Part shown: piece after piece, positions 1 to 8,166 of the stretch
Layout: every line of letters begins with the position of its first letter
Numbering within the stretch: position 1 is the stretch's first letter
From: Rathayibacter caricis DSM 15933
GTDB taxonomy: Bacteria > Actinomycetota > Actinomycetes > Actinomycetales > Microbacteriaceae
NCBI RefSeq assembly: GCF_003044275.1
Contig: NZ_PZPL01000001.1
Span: 620,001 to 684,000 of the forward strand
Length of the DNA stretch: 64,000 nt
Reading direction: 5' to 3'
Program-made: the position numbers and the translations under genes
Notes under the pieces: model-generated
The model's input: only the letters and a program-made list of their open reading frames with translations
Database searches by the model: none
What the model was told of the DNA's origin: nothing

Positions 1-1
1 C

Positions 2-640
2 CGGCAGTACCCGAAGCGGACGCTGGTGGGCGCCACGATGATGGTCACCCAGTCCTTCCTCTACAACGCCATCTTCTTCACCTACGCGCTGGTGCTCGAG
101 AACTTCTACGGCGTGGAGCAGAGCGCCGTCTCGTACTTCTTCTTCCCGTTCGCGATCGGCAACCTGATCGGCCCGCTGGTGCTCGGCCACCTGTTCGACG
201 TGTGGGGCCGGCGGAAGATGATCTTCCTCACCTACGGGGTGTCGGGAGCGGTCCTCGCCCTGTCGGCCGTGCTGTTCAGCATGGACGTGCTGACCGCGAC
301 GACGCAGACGATCCTCTGGTGCGTCTCCTTCTTCTTCGCCTCCGCGGGCGCCTCGAGCGCCTACCTCACCGTGAGCGAGATCTTCCCGCTCGAGCTGCGC
401 AGCCAGGCGATCTCGTACTTCTTCACCCTCGGCCAGATCGCCGGTGCGATCGCCCCCACGCTCTACGGCGTGCTGATCGGCGACGGCAGCGACCGAGGCC
501 CGCTCACGATCGGCTACTTCGTCGGTGCGGCCGTGATGATCGTCGGCGGGGTCGTGGCGCTGGTCTTCGGCGTCGACGCCGAGCGCCGCAGCCTCGAGAG
601 CATCACCGAGCCGCTGTCGACGGTCCGCGACGGCGACTGA
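2..640 (+). CDS. MFS transporter, C-terminal part (runs off the left edge)
   Basis: The open frame enters from the window edge, so only about 212 C-terminal residues are seen. It contains roughly six hydrophobic helices and the loop GHLFDVWGRRKM, the D-x-x-G-R-R/K motif that major facilitator proteins carry between TM2 and TM3 of each half. A second family-like stretch, SEIFPLELRSQAISY, resembles the sugar/metabolite:H+ symporter subfamily. It should act as a cytoplasmic-membrane solute:proton symporter or exporter; the substrate cannot be judged. The stop is followed at once by a long palindrome. Confidence 0.85.
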   Translation, partial: RQYPKRTLVGATMMVTQSFLYNAIFFTYALVLENFYGVEQSAVSYFFFPFAIGNLIGPLVLGHLFDVWGRRKMIFLTYGVSGAVLALSAVLFSMDVLTATTQTILWCVSFFFASAGASSAYLTVSEIFPLELRSQAISYFFTLGQIAGAIAPTLYGVLIGDGSDRGPLTIGYFVGAAVMIVGGVVALVFGVDAERRSLESITEPLSTVRDGD

Positions 641-641
641 C

Positions 642-715
642 GTGCAGAACGTCGGCCGGGAGTGCCGCTCAGCCGCGATCGTGGCCGGCGGGCACTCCTG
701 ACCGACGTTCTGCAC
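642..715. repeat. Long palindromic element (25-bp arms)
   Basis: Arms 642-666 and 691-715 are inverted complements with two mismatches (outer part GTGCAGAACGTCGG/CCGACGTTCTGCAC), enclosing a 24-nt centre with CGATCGTGGCC. It begins one base after the MFS stop. There is no T-run, so it is not a textbook terminator. A similarly built element lies at 62056-62126, suggesting a dispersed extragenic palindrome family; transcript termination or 3' end protection is also possible. Confidence 0.7.
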
Positions 716-762
716 CACGCGCGCGCCGAGGAGCAGCGGCGCTGATCCGCCGAACCGGACTT

Positions 763-852
763 CCCTCGCGGAGGGTCACGCGCACAACATCAGCCAGGAG
801 CAGGGTCTAACCCCTGACAGCCGACAGACCCCCTCCTCAGCAGAGGTTCCGC
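763..852. repeat. Direct repeat, copy 1 (about 90 bp)
   Basis: This segment recurs at 902-991, exactly 139 bp downstream, with only a handful of substitutions; the inner 81 bp (772-852 against 911-991) differ at about three positions. It contains the sequence CACAACATCAGCCAGGAGCA. No open frame or hairpin explains the conservation. It lies in the 355-bp space between the MFS gene and a convergent hypothetical gene. Confidence 0.8.
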
Positions 853-901
853 ATCCGCTCCACCTCGAGCAGGCCCAGGGCACTCGCCCGCCACATCCGG
901 C

Positions 902-991
902 CCCTCGGGCAGGGTCACGCGCACAACATCAGCCAGGAGCAGGGCATAACGCCTGACAGCCGACAGGCCCCCTCCTCAGCAGAGGTTCCGC
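902..991. repeat. Direct repeat, copy 2 (about 90 bp)
   Basis: Second copy of the 763-852 unit. It ends four bases before the stop codon of the minus-strand gene at 995. The arrangement looks like a recent local duplication. Confidence 0.8.
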
Positions 992-994
992 GGC

Positions 995-1390
995 TCAGAG
1001 CGCCCCGGGCGGCACCGGCGGCGCGTCCGGCACCTCGTCGACCGCGGTCCGCGGCCAGATGACGGTGGGCATCCGCTGCCGCTCGGTCAGCGCGAGCGCC
1101 TCGCGCACATGGCCGAGCACGTGCGCGGCGAACCCCGCATCGGCTGCGCCCGGCGGCTCGAACGCGTCGAGGAGGTCGCGGAGCACGCGCTCAGGAGGGA
1201 CGGGGAGCTGTTCGGGTTCGTTCACGTCGACCACTGCCGATCCGGTGGTGGGTCTCGCGCCGGGATTCGGGGCACGGCGCGAGTGGAGAGAGGGTCGACG
1301 CCGCGGCGCCGGCTCGAGCGGGGACTCCCGTCCCCGCCGTCGCACCGGGTGCGGACTCGACGTGGTCGTCGTCGGCACCCTGTCATCCAT
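995..1390 (-). CDS. Hypothetical small protein, Pro/Arg-rich N-terminus
   Basis: From ATG at 1390 this encodes 131 residues. GGGAG lies about nine bases upstream of that ATG. Residues 1-50 are low-complexity, rich in Pro, Arg, Ser and Thr. From about residue 52 (VNEPEQLPVPPERVL) to the end the sequence looks like a folded alpha-helical protein. A GTG near 1230 is therefore a competing start that would give about 76 residues. No family was recognised. It lies 65 bp downstream of rocD on the same strand and could be cotranscribed with it. Confidence 0.4.
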   Translation of the reverse strand: MDDRVPTTTTSSPHPVRRRGRESPLEPAPRRRPSLHSRRAPNPGARPTTGSAVVDVNEPEQLPVPPERVLRDLLDAFEPPGAADAGFAAHVLGHVREALALTERQRMPTVIWPRTAVDEVPDAPPVPPGAL

Positions 1391-1455
1391 CGTCCAAGGC
1401 TCCCCGCCAGCGCCCCCTCCTGGGAGTGGGTTGACAGCGCTCCTGCGGGCCTCGG

Positions 1456-2682
1456 TCAGCGCAGCCCGTCCAGCACCGCCTCCAGCTCGTCGACCGCGAA
1501 GTCGATCTCGTCCTCGGTGACGACCAGCGGAGGAGCGAGCCGGATCGTGGATCCGTGCGTGTCCTTCGCCAGCACGCCGCGTGCCATCAGCGCCTCGCAG
1601 ACCGCCCGGCCCGAGGCGAGCGCCGGGTCGATGTCGATACCGGCCCAGAGTCCCGCGCCGCGCACCGCGACGACGCCGCGGCCGATAAGCGCGGTCAGGC
1701 GCGCGTGGAGCTGCGCGCCGCGGGCGACGGCGAGCGCCTGGTACTCGCCCGTGGCGAGCATCCCGACGACCGCGAGGCCGACGGCGGCGGCGAGCGGGTT
1801 GCCTCCGAAGGTCGAGCCGTGCTGACCCGGCCGCAGCACCCCCAGCACGTCGGCGTTCGCGACCACGGCCGAGACGGGCACGATGCCGCCGCCGAGCGCC
1901 TTGCCCAGCAGGTACACGTCGGGCACGACGCCGACCAGGTCGCAGGCGAACGTCGCGCCGGTGCGGCCCAGGCCCGACTGGATCTCGTCGGCGATGAAGA
2001 GGACGTTGCGGCGCGAGGTGATCTCGCGCACCGCGGGGAGGTAGTCGGCCGGCGGCACGACGATGCCCGCCTCGCCCTGGATCGGCTCGATCAGCACGGC
2101 GACGGTGTCCTCGTCGATCGCGGCCTCGAGCGCGGCCGCGTCGCCGAACGGCACCGTGCGGAACCCGGGCGTGAACGGCGCGAAGCCGTCGCGCGCCTCC
2201 GCGTCGTCGCTGAACGAGATGATCGTGGTCGTGCGCCCGTGGAAGTTGCCCGCGGCGACGATGATGTTCGCGCGTCCCGGCGTCACTCCTTTCACCCGGT
2301 AGCCCCAGGCGCGCGCGACCTTGATGCCCGATTCCACGGCCTCGGCGCCCGTGTTCATCGGCAGCACCATGTCCTTGTCGGCGAGCGCCGCGAGCGCGGT
2401 GACGAACGGGCCGAGCCGGTCGTTGTGGAACGCGCGGCTGGTGAGGGTGACGCGATCGAGCTGCTCGCGGGCCGCGGCGAGCAGCACCGGGTGCGAGTGG
2501 CCGAAGTTCACGGCGGAGTAGGCGGCCAGGCAGTCGAGGTAGCGGCGGCCCTCGACGTCGGTGATCCACGCGCCCTCGCCGGTCGCGGCGACGACGGGCA
2601 GCGGGTGGTAGTTGTGGGCGGCGTGCGCCTCCTCCTCGGCGATCAGGGCGGCGGAGGCGGTGGTCGTGTCCAGGATGCTCAT
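1456..2682 (-). CDS. rocD: Ornithine--oxo-acid aminotransferase
   Basis: A 408-residue PLP-dependent class III aminotransferase that moves the delta-amino group of ornithine to 2-oxoglutarate, giving glutamate-5-semialdehyde. Visible family signatures are NFGHSHP near the N-terminus, MNTGAEAVE, the cofactor-binding LFIADEIQSGLGRTG segment, the PLP lysine in LLGKALGGG, and HGSTFGGNPLA. The ATG start is preceded by GAGAGG. It lies 23 bp downstream of the amidinohydrolase gene at 2706-3572, consistent with a two-gene arginine-to-glutamate operon. Confidence 0.93.
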   Translation of the reverse strand: MSILDTTTASAALIAEEEAHAAHNYHPLPVVAATGEGAWITDVEGRRYLDCLAAYSAVNFGHSHPVLLAAAREQLDRVTLTSRAFHNDRLGPFVTALAALADKDMVLPMNTGAEAVESGIKVARAWGYRVKGVTPGRANIIVAAGNFHGRTTTIISFSDDAEARDGFAPFTPGFRTVPFGDAAALEAAIDEDTVAVLIEPIQGEAGIVVPPADYLPAVREITSRRNVLFIADEIQSGLGRTGATFACDLVGVVPDVYLLGKALGGGIVPVSAVVANADVLGVLRPGQHGSTFGGNPLAAAVGLAVVGMLATGEYQALAVARGAQLHARLTALIGRGVVAVRGAGLWAGIDIDPALASGRAVCEALMARGVLAKDTHGSTIRLAPPLVVTEDEIDFAVDELEAVLDGLR

Positions 2683-2705
2683 GTCGGTCCTCTCGTGATC
2701 GCGGA

Positions 2706-3572
2706 TCAGCGGCGCAGCTCGAGGGTGCAGCACTTCACGCCGCCGCCGCCGAGCAGCAGCTCGGACAGGTCGACGCCGATCGGCTCGTAGCCGCGCTCGC
2801 GCAGCTGGCGCTCGAAGCCGGTGGCGCGCGAGGCGATGACCACGTGCAGTCCGTCCGAGAACGAATTGAGGCCCAGCACGGAGGCGTCCTCCTCCGACAC
2901 CAGGATCGCGTCGGGGTAGAGGCGCTGCAGCGTGCGATTGCCCTCGTCGCTGAACGCGCTGGGCAGGTAGGCGATGGTGGAGTCGTCGAGCACGGCGATC
3001 GCCGTGTCGAGGTGGTAGAACGACGGATTCACGAGCTCGAGGGTCACGACCTCGCGGCCGAAGACGCGGGCGACCTCGGCGTGCGAGTCCGAGGCGGAGC
3101 GGAAACCGGTGCCCGCGAGGATGCGCTCGCCGACCAGGAGGAAGTCGCCCTCGCCCTCGTTGACCTCCTCGGGGACGCGCACGTCGAAGCCGGCGCCGCG
3201 GAACCAGTCCATGTAGGCGGGGCCCTCGGGCTGGCGCTCCGGGTAGGTGAAGGAGGCGCCGTAGGCGATGCCGTCGATCACGAAGCCGCCGTTCGCGGCA
3301 TAGACCATGTCGGGCAGGCCCGGCTCGGAGTCGATCAGCTGCACGTCGAAGCCGAGGCCGACGTAGGTGTCGTGGAGGGTCTGCCACTGGCGGACGGCCA
3401 GCGCGGTGTCGGTCGGGACCTGCGGGTCCATCCACGGGTTGATGCGGTACACGACGGTGAAGTGCTCGGGGCGGCACATCAGGACCGTCTTGGCGACGGG
3501 GGTGCGGGTCGTCGCGTCGGGTCGTGCGGCGGTGTCGGTCGTGTCGGTGGGAAGCACGGCGGTGTCGGTCAT
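2706..3572 (-). CDS. ddaH: Dimethylarginine dimethylaminohydrolase / arginine dihydrolase-like amidinohydrolase
   Basis: A 288-residue member of the amidinotransferase/DDAH fold. His187 in SFYHLDT and Cys281 in GGGGVKC fit the catalytic His and Cys of this superfamily, and MVYAANGGF matches its substrate-binding region. The segment VVYRINPWMDP resembles, from memory, the signature of cyanobacterial arginine dihydrolases (ArgZ/AgrE), so the product may be ornithine or citrulline rather than dimethylarginine breakdown. The ATG is preceded by AGGAGG with seven-base spacing. It is the first gene of the operon with rocD. Confidence 0.8.
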   Translation of the reverse strand: MTDTAVLPTDTTDTAARPDATTRTPVAKTVLMCRPEHFTVVYRINPWMDPQVPTDTALAVRQWQTLHDTYVGLGFDVQLIDSEPGLPDMVYAANGGFVIDGIAYGASFTYPERQPEGPAYMDWFRGAGFDVRVPEEVNEGEGDFLLVGERILAGTGFRSASDSHAEVARVFGREVVTLELVNPSFYHLDTAIAVLDDSTIAYLPSAFSDEGNRTLQRLYPDAILVSEEDASVLGLNSFSDGLHVVIASRATGFERQLRERGYEPIGVDLSELLLGGGGVKCCTLELRR

Positions 3573-3912
3573 TCGAGTCCTCCTGCGAAAGGCTGCGGAT
3601 GAGCGGACCGGGTCCAGTGGCGCCGGGTCCCGCGGAGGATCATCGCGGAGTGGCGCACGCTCGGCCCCAGTCTCGCACGCGCGGATCCTGCGATGTCCTC
3701 CACTGGGCGCACGGTTTCGGCGGAAAGCCGCCGGCCTAAGCACGATCGTTGCGCACAGGGCACCTACCGGCGCGACCCCCTCCGGCCCGCCACCCCTCCC
3801 TTTCGGGGGAAGGCGACGACCTCCCGACGCCCCCTCCGGTACCGACCCGATCACTAGTCTTCAGTCATCGCATCCGTCGCGGTCCTCCGCGGATCCTCTC
3901 GAAAGACTCGCC
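3573..3912. other. Divergent intergenic region, ddaH / CWB2 protein
   Basis: These 340 bp must hold promoters for both the arginine operon (minus) and the surface-protein gene (plus). I see no clear operator palindrome or riboswitch-like structure. Small open frames here have no ribosome-binding site and are judged spurious. Confidence 0.5.
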
Positions 3913-5712
3913 GTGCACACACCTCGCCGCCGCCTGCTCCCCCTCTCCTGCGTCGGCGTCGCCGCCGTGCTGCTCGCCGGCCTCGCCGCCGGACCCGCGG
4001 CGGCGGATCCGCTCGCGCCCGTGTCGCCCGCGGCCCCGGCCGACAGCTCCCGCGACCTCGCCTCCCTCGTCGCCGGCTCCGCCGAGCGCGAGGGCGCCGT
4101 TCCGCTCTCCCCCGTGAAGACGCAGCGTCAGACGGTCGACGCCACCGCGACCGCCGACGAGGTCGTGCTCTCGGGCCGCATCGTCCTGTCCGGCGCCGAC
4201 GACGCGAACCCCGCGCCGACCGGCGACGCCTACTTCCTGCGCATCGAGGACGACCGCGGCGGCATCGTGGCCGAGGTCACGACCGCCGCCGACTTCAGCG
4301 TCTCGCTGCCCGCCGGCACGAACTACTACCTCCAGGCGTCGGTGCCCGGCAGCACCGCCTGGTACCCCACCTGGTTCGGCGACACTCCGATCGGAGTCGA
4401 GGCCGACGCGCTCGCGAAGGACCGCGACGACCTCGTGATCACCCTGCCCCGCACGGCCGCGGCGAGCGGCGGAGTCTTCACTCCCGCCGGCGCGGCCGAC
4501 CCCACCTCGTGGGTCGTCCAGGCCTACTGGTTCGAGGAGGACGCCGGAACGCTGTACCCGTTCGACGAGACGGCCACGAGCAGCGCTCCGAACACCTGGG
4601 CCGACTGGTCCCTGTCGGGCGAGGACGCGCTCCCCCTCGGCGAGTACGTGTTCCGCGTCACCCAGCCGGGCTACCCCGCCTTCGACGACCAGTACTTCTC
4701 GAACCTCCCCTACGTGCAGCCGAAGGCGATCACGACGCTGCCTGCTGCCGGACTCTCCGGCGTCGACTTCCGCCCGACCGGCTTCGCGACCGAGACCGAC
4801 CGCGTCTTCGGCTCCGACCGCTACGCGACCTCGGCCGCGACGACGCAGCTGGCCTTCGGCGACGACGGCACCCTCCCGGTGCTCTACATCGCCAGCGGCG
4901 AGAAGTGGCCGGATGCGCTCAGCGCCGGACCGGCGGCCTCCGTCCAGGGCGGAGCACTCCTGCTCACCGACCCGAACCGCGTTCCCGCGGTGATCTCGGC
5001 CGAGATCGAGCGTCTGAACCCCGAGCGGATCGTCGTGGTCGGCAGCTCGCTCTCGGTCAGCGACCAGGTCTTCCAGACGCTCCAGCGCACCTCCGGAGCC
5101 GATGTCGAGCGCATCGCCGGCACCGACCGCTACGACACGAGCCGCAGGATCGTCGCGGACGCGTTCGGCGACGACTCCTACGGCATCGTGTTCCTCGCCA
5201 CCGGATCCAACTTCCCGGACGCCCTGTCCGTCGCTCCGATCGCGGGCCGCCTCGGCCAGCCGGTGCTGCTCGTCGACGGCGCGAAGTCCGCGCTCGACGC
5301 GCCGACCCGCACCGCGATCGACCGCCTGCAGCCCGACCTCGGCGAGCTGCTCGGCGGAACCCCGTCGATCTCGGCCGGTGTGGAGGGAGACCTCGCCACC
5401 TCGGGTCTCGTGACCGAGGTCGGCCGCGTCGCCGGAGTCGACCGCCACGACACGAGCCGCCAGCTCAACGACCGGTACCCCTCGAACGAGCTCAATGACA
5501 CCGCGTTCCTCGCGACCGCCACCGGCTTCGCCGACGCGCTCTCGATCGGCGCCGTCGCCGCGGCCTACGGCGCCCCGCTGTACCTCAGCGAGCCGAACTG
5601 CGTGCCGTACGCGACCCGCGTCGCTCTGCAGGCGAACGAGCTCGACTACGTGCTGCTGCTCGGCGGCCCGACCACGCTCCAGCCGGCGATCGACTCCCTC
5701 GCCGTCTGCTGA
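3913..5712 (+). CDS. Secreted protein with three cell wall-binding repeat 2 (CWB2) modules
   Basis: From GTG at 3913 the product is 599 residues. Residues 1-32 form a Sec signal peptide (basic TPRRR, hydrophobic core, cleavage around GPAAA|DP). Residues about 80-280 contain a Gly/Ala-rich beta domain resembling carboxypeptidase-regulatory repeats. Three CWB2 (PF04122-like) repeats begin near residues 297 (RVFGSDRYAT), 399 (RIAGTDRYDT) and 506 (RVAGVDRHDT). CWB2 repeats tether proteins to the wall of Gram-positive bacteria, so this is probably a surface anchor or adhesin. No enzyme domain is visible. The start was chosen because it immediately precedes the signal peptide; only a weak GAAAG lies upstream. 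Confidence 0.85.
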   Translation: MHTPRRRLLPLSCVGVAAVLLAGLAAGPAAADPLAPVSPAAPADSSRDLASLVAGSAEREGAVPLSPVKTQRQTVDATATADEVVLSGRIVLSGADDANPAPTGDAYFLRIEDDRGGIVAEVTTAADFSVSLPAGTNYYLQASVPGSTAWYPTWFGDTPIGVEADALAKDRDDLVITLPRTAAASGGVFTPAGAADPTSWVVQAYWFEEDAGTLYPFDETATSSAPNTWADWSLSGEDALPLGEYVFRVTQPGYPAFDDQYFSNLPYVQPKAITTLPAAGLSGVDFRPTGFATETDRVFGSDRYATSAATTQLAFGDDGTLPVLYIASGEKWPDALSAGPAASVQGGALLLTDPNRVPAVISAEIERLNPERIVVVGSSLSVSDQVFQTLQRTSGADVERIAGTDRYDTSRRIVADAFGDDSYGIVFLATGSNFPDALSVAPIAGRLGQPVLLVDGAKSALDAPTRTAIDRLQPDLGELLGGTPSISAGVEGDLATSGLVTEVGRVAGVDRHDTSRQLNDRYPSNELNDTAFLATATGFADALSIGAVAAAYGAPLYLSEPNCVPYATRVALQANELDYVLLLGGPTTLQPAIDSLAVC

Positions 5713-5736
5713 TCCGCCTGCTGATCCGTCCCTCGC

Positions 5737-5780
5737 GAACGCCCCGTCCCTCCGCCTCCGCGCGGTCGGGCGGGGCGTTC
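5737..5780 (+). terminator. Rho-independent-like terminator after the CWB2 gene
   Basis: Inverted arms GAACGCCCCG (5737-5746) and CGGGGCGTTC (5771-5780) enclose a 24-nt loop, 25 bp after the stop. There is no long T-run, as is usual in GC-rich actinobacteria. Confidence 0.6.
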
Positions 5781-5845
5781 CGTCGTCCCGCGTCGGCCCA
5801 CTACTGTCGGAGGGCCGACGTCGGACACACACTCCCGGAGACTCC

Positions 5846-6757
5846 ATGAGCACCCTCAGCGCACGCCCTCTCCTCGTCGGGATCGAGACCGGGGGCACCA
5901 AGGTCGTCGCCGCCGTCGCCGCGGTCGACGAGCCGGAGCGCCTCCTCGCGACGACCACGCTGCCCACCCGCGGCCCGGTCGAGACGCTCGCCGACATCGC
6001 CGCGTTCGTCCGCGGCCACGGAGTCGACGGCACCGTCACGGCGGTCGGCGTCGCCTCGTTCGGGCCGCTCGACGTCGATCCGCAGTCGCCCACCTACGGG
6101 CACCTGACCTCGACGCCCAAGCTCGGCTGGGAGGGCGTCGACGTGCTCGGCCCGATCGGAGCCGCGGCCCCGGGCGCGCGGACCGCTCTCGTCACCGACG
6201 TGAACGGCGCCGCCCTCGGCGAGTCACGGTGGGGTGCCGCCGTCGGCGAGAGCGACGTCGTCTACCTCACGGTCGGCACCGGAGTCGGCGGCGGACTGCT
6301 CGCCGGCGGTCGCCTGCTCGCGGGCAGCGGTTGGCCCGAGGTCGCGCACCTCCTCCCCCGCCGCCATCCGGAGGACACGTTCGCCGGGACCTGCCCGTTC
6401 CACGGCGACTGCCTCGAGGGCCTCGTCGCCGGGCCCGCCATCAGCGCCCGCTGGGGCGTCGACGGCTCGAGCCTGGGCCCGGAGGACGCCGCCACGAACC
6501 TCCGCTTCAGCTCCTTCTACCTCGCCCAGCTCGTCGCGACGCTCGCGTACGTGGCGGGAGTGCGCCTCGCGATCCTCGGCGGCGGCGTCTCGAAGACGCC
6601 GGGCCTCCTCGCGGCGGTCGAGTCGGAGGTGGAGCGGCTGATGGGCGCACCGGGCGCGACGGGGACGGCGGCGGGGCGCATCCGGATCGTGCGACCCGGT
6701 CTGGGCGATGAGTCGGGCGTGCGCGGAGCGGTGTCGCTCGCGCAGTCGCTGCTCTGA
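5846..6757 (+). CDS. ROK-family fructokinase
   Basis: A 303-residue ROK kinase phosphorylating fructose (or a related hexose) with ATP in the cytoplasm. The N-terminal phosphate-binding motif GIETGGTKV and the second motif TVGTGVGGG are clear. The zinc site typical of ROK fructokinases is present as HLLPRRHPEDTF followed by CPFHGDC. The length of about 300 matches that subfamily. GGAG lies seven bases before the ATG. It appears monocistronic, with a terminator upstream and a convergent arsC downstream. Confidence 0.9.
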   Translation: MSTLSARPLLVGIETGGTKVVAAVAAVDEPERLLATTTLPTRGPVETLADIAAFVRGHGVDGTVTAVGVASFGPLDVDPQSPTYGHLTSTPKLGWEGVDVLGPIGAAAPGARTALVTDVNGAALGESRWGAAVGESDVVYLTVGTGVGGGLLAGGRLLAGSGWPEVAHLLPRRHPEDTFAGTCPFHGDCLEGLVAGPAISARWGVDGSSLGPEDAATNLRFSSFYLAQLVATLAYVAGVRLAILGGGVSKTPGLLAAVESEVERLMGAPGATGTAAGRIRIVRPGLGDESGVRGAVSLAQSLL

Positions 6758-6785
6758 GGCGTCAGCCGAGCATCGCTCTGAGTCG

Positions 6786-7187
6786 TCAGCCGAGCAGCTC
6801 GGCGACCAGGCGCTCCACGCGGCCGCGGATGTCGTCGCGGATCGGCCGCACCTGCTCGAGCGGGAGTCCGGCCGGGTCGGCGAGCTCCCAGTCCTCGTAG
6901 CGCTTGCCGGGGAAGATCGGGCAGACGTCGCCGCAGCCCATGGTGATGACGACGTCCGACTCGCGGACCTGCTCCGTCGTCATCAGCTGCGGGACCTCCT
7001 GCGAGATGTCGATCCCCTCCTCCGCCATCGCAGCGACCGCGACGGCGTTGATGCTCGCGCCCGGCTCGGATCCGCCCGAGCGGACCTGGACGCGGCCCCC
7101 GGACAGGCTGGTCAGATAGCCGGCGGCCATCTGCGAGCGGCCGGCGTTGTGGATGCAGACGAACAGGACGGCGGGGGTGTCGCTCAC
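6786..7187 (-). CDS. arsC: Arsenate reductase, low-molecular-weight phosphatase type (mycothiol-linked class)
   Basis: A 133-residue protein with the phosphatase loop C11-IHNAG-R17-S and a downstream DPAGLP segment, as in LMW-PTP-like arsenate reductases. The CxHNAGRSQMA form resembles the mycothiol/mycoredoxin-coupled arsenate reductases of corynebacteria, where arsenate is reduced to arsenite. The GTG start is preceded by GAGGAG, and nine consecutive G residues lie just upstream. No arsenite exporter or ArsR gene is adjacent, so it may serve elsewhere or be a stand-alone gene. Confidence 0.85.
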   Translation of the reverse strand: MSDTPAVLFVCIHNAGRSQMAAGYLTSLSGGRVQVRSGGSEPGASINAVAVAAMAEEGIDISQEVPQLMTTEQVRESDVVITMGCGDVCPIFPGKRYEDWELADPAGLPLEQVRPIRDDIRGRVERLVAELLG

Positions 7188-7268
7188 GGGGGTCTCCTCG
7201 GGGGGGGGTGGGGATCGGCCCGACGAGTATGGCGCGTTCCGGTGAACGGCGGCGCTACCCTCCTGTCC

Positions 7269-7769
7269 ATGACAGGACAGGACGCCGACGAGCGCACGGA
7301 GCCGGGCACAGGCCGCGACGAGACCCCCGAGGAGCGCTCGGACCGCAACTGGAACGAGATCCTGCAGGAGCTGCGGGTCGTGCAGACCGGCACCCAGATC
7401 CTCGGCGGCTTCCTGCTGACGCTCTGCTTCCAGCAGCGCTTCACCGAGCTCGCGCCGATGGACGTGGCGCTGTACCTCGTGCTCGTGTTCCTGGCGGCCA
7501 CGGTGACGGTGCTGGCGCTGGCGCCGGTGGTCGTGCACCGGCTGCTGTTCGCGCGCGGCCGCAAGGCCGAGCTGGTGCGGTTCGGCAACCGGATCGTGCT
7601 GACCTGCCTCGCGGCGGGGTCGCTCCTGTTCGTGGGCGTCGTGACGTTCGTGTTCGACTTCGTGCTGACTCCGACGGCCGGGCTGATCGCGGGCGGGGCG
7701 GTGCTGCTGATCATCGCGGCGGTGTGGACGAGTGCGCCGGTGATCCTGCGGAGGCGGGCGCGCGGCTGA
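7269..7769 (+). CDS. DUF6328-like four-helix membrane protein
   Basis: A 166-residue protein. An acidic hydrophilic N-terminus (residues 1-30) precedes RNWNEILQELRVVQTGTQI and four hydrophobic segments near residues 45-65, 70-95, 110-135 and 137-158, ending in a basic tail RRRARG. The RVxQTGxQIL signature and layout match proteins annotated DUF6328 in actinobacteria (sometimes called sodium:proton antiporter without proof). Function unknown. The start codon sits within CCTGTC-CAT-GACAGG, a 6-bp inverted repeat that might influence initiation. Confidence 0.7.
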   Translation: MTGQDADERTEPGTGRDETPEERSDRNWNEILQELRVVQTGTQILGGFLLTLCFQQRFTELAPMDVALYLVLVFLAATVTVLALAPVVVHRLLFARGRKAELVRFGNRIVLTCLAAGSLLFVGVVTFVFDFVLTPTAGLIAGGAVLLIIAAVWTSAPVILRRRARG

Positions 7770-7912
7770 CGCTGACGGTGCGGCAGGTGATCCCTGCCGC
7801 TGCCGCGCGAGGATGCCAGCCGGTCGCGGTCGCCGTCAACCGGCTTCAGCGCGAGCGGCCCCGCTCCCTAGCGTGAGGGTGCGGCATCCGGCCGCCCGAG
7901 AGGAGACCCAGC

Positions 7913-8164
7913 ATGAGCGCGACCGACGGACCCCAGGACAACCCGCAGAACCACGACACGGTCGACGACGCCGGAGTGGACAAGCCCTCGCAGGCCGAGG
8001 GCGACGACGCGCAGATCGGCAACGGACAGGGCGGCGACGCGCAGACCGGCGACGCGCAGACCGGCGACGCGCAATCCGAAGAGGCGCAGACGACCGCCGA
8101 GGACGTGACGACCGCCGTCGACGACGACGACCTCGACGCCGGCGTCAGCGAGCCGACGGACTGA
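7913..8164 (+). CDS. Small, highly acidic Asp/Gln/Thr-rich repeat protein
   Basis: An 83-residue product with almost no hydrophobic residues and many Asp, Glu, Gln, Thr and Gly. A 15-bp unit encoding GDAQT is tandemly repeated around 8033-8070. GAGGAGA is placed about nine bases before the ATG. The stop lies two bases before the P450 ATG, so the two genes should be cotranscribed and translationally coupled. It is probably intrinsically disordered. No family recognised; a partner or chaperone role for the P450 is only a guess. Confidence 0.65.
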   Translation: MSATDGPQDNPQNHDTVDDAGVDKPSQAEGDDAQIGNGQGGDAQTGDAQTGDAQSEEAQTTAEDVTTAVDDDDLDAGVSEPTD

Positions 8165-8166
8165 GC

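Noticed and set aside
3865..6093. A 742-codon minus-strand open frame opposite the CWB2 and fructokinase genes
   Set aside because: It is Arg/Gly/Val/Asp-rich, without family motifs, and lies antisense to two well-supported genes; an effect of GC-rich codon bias.
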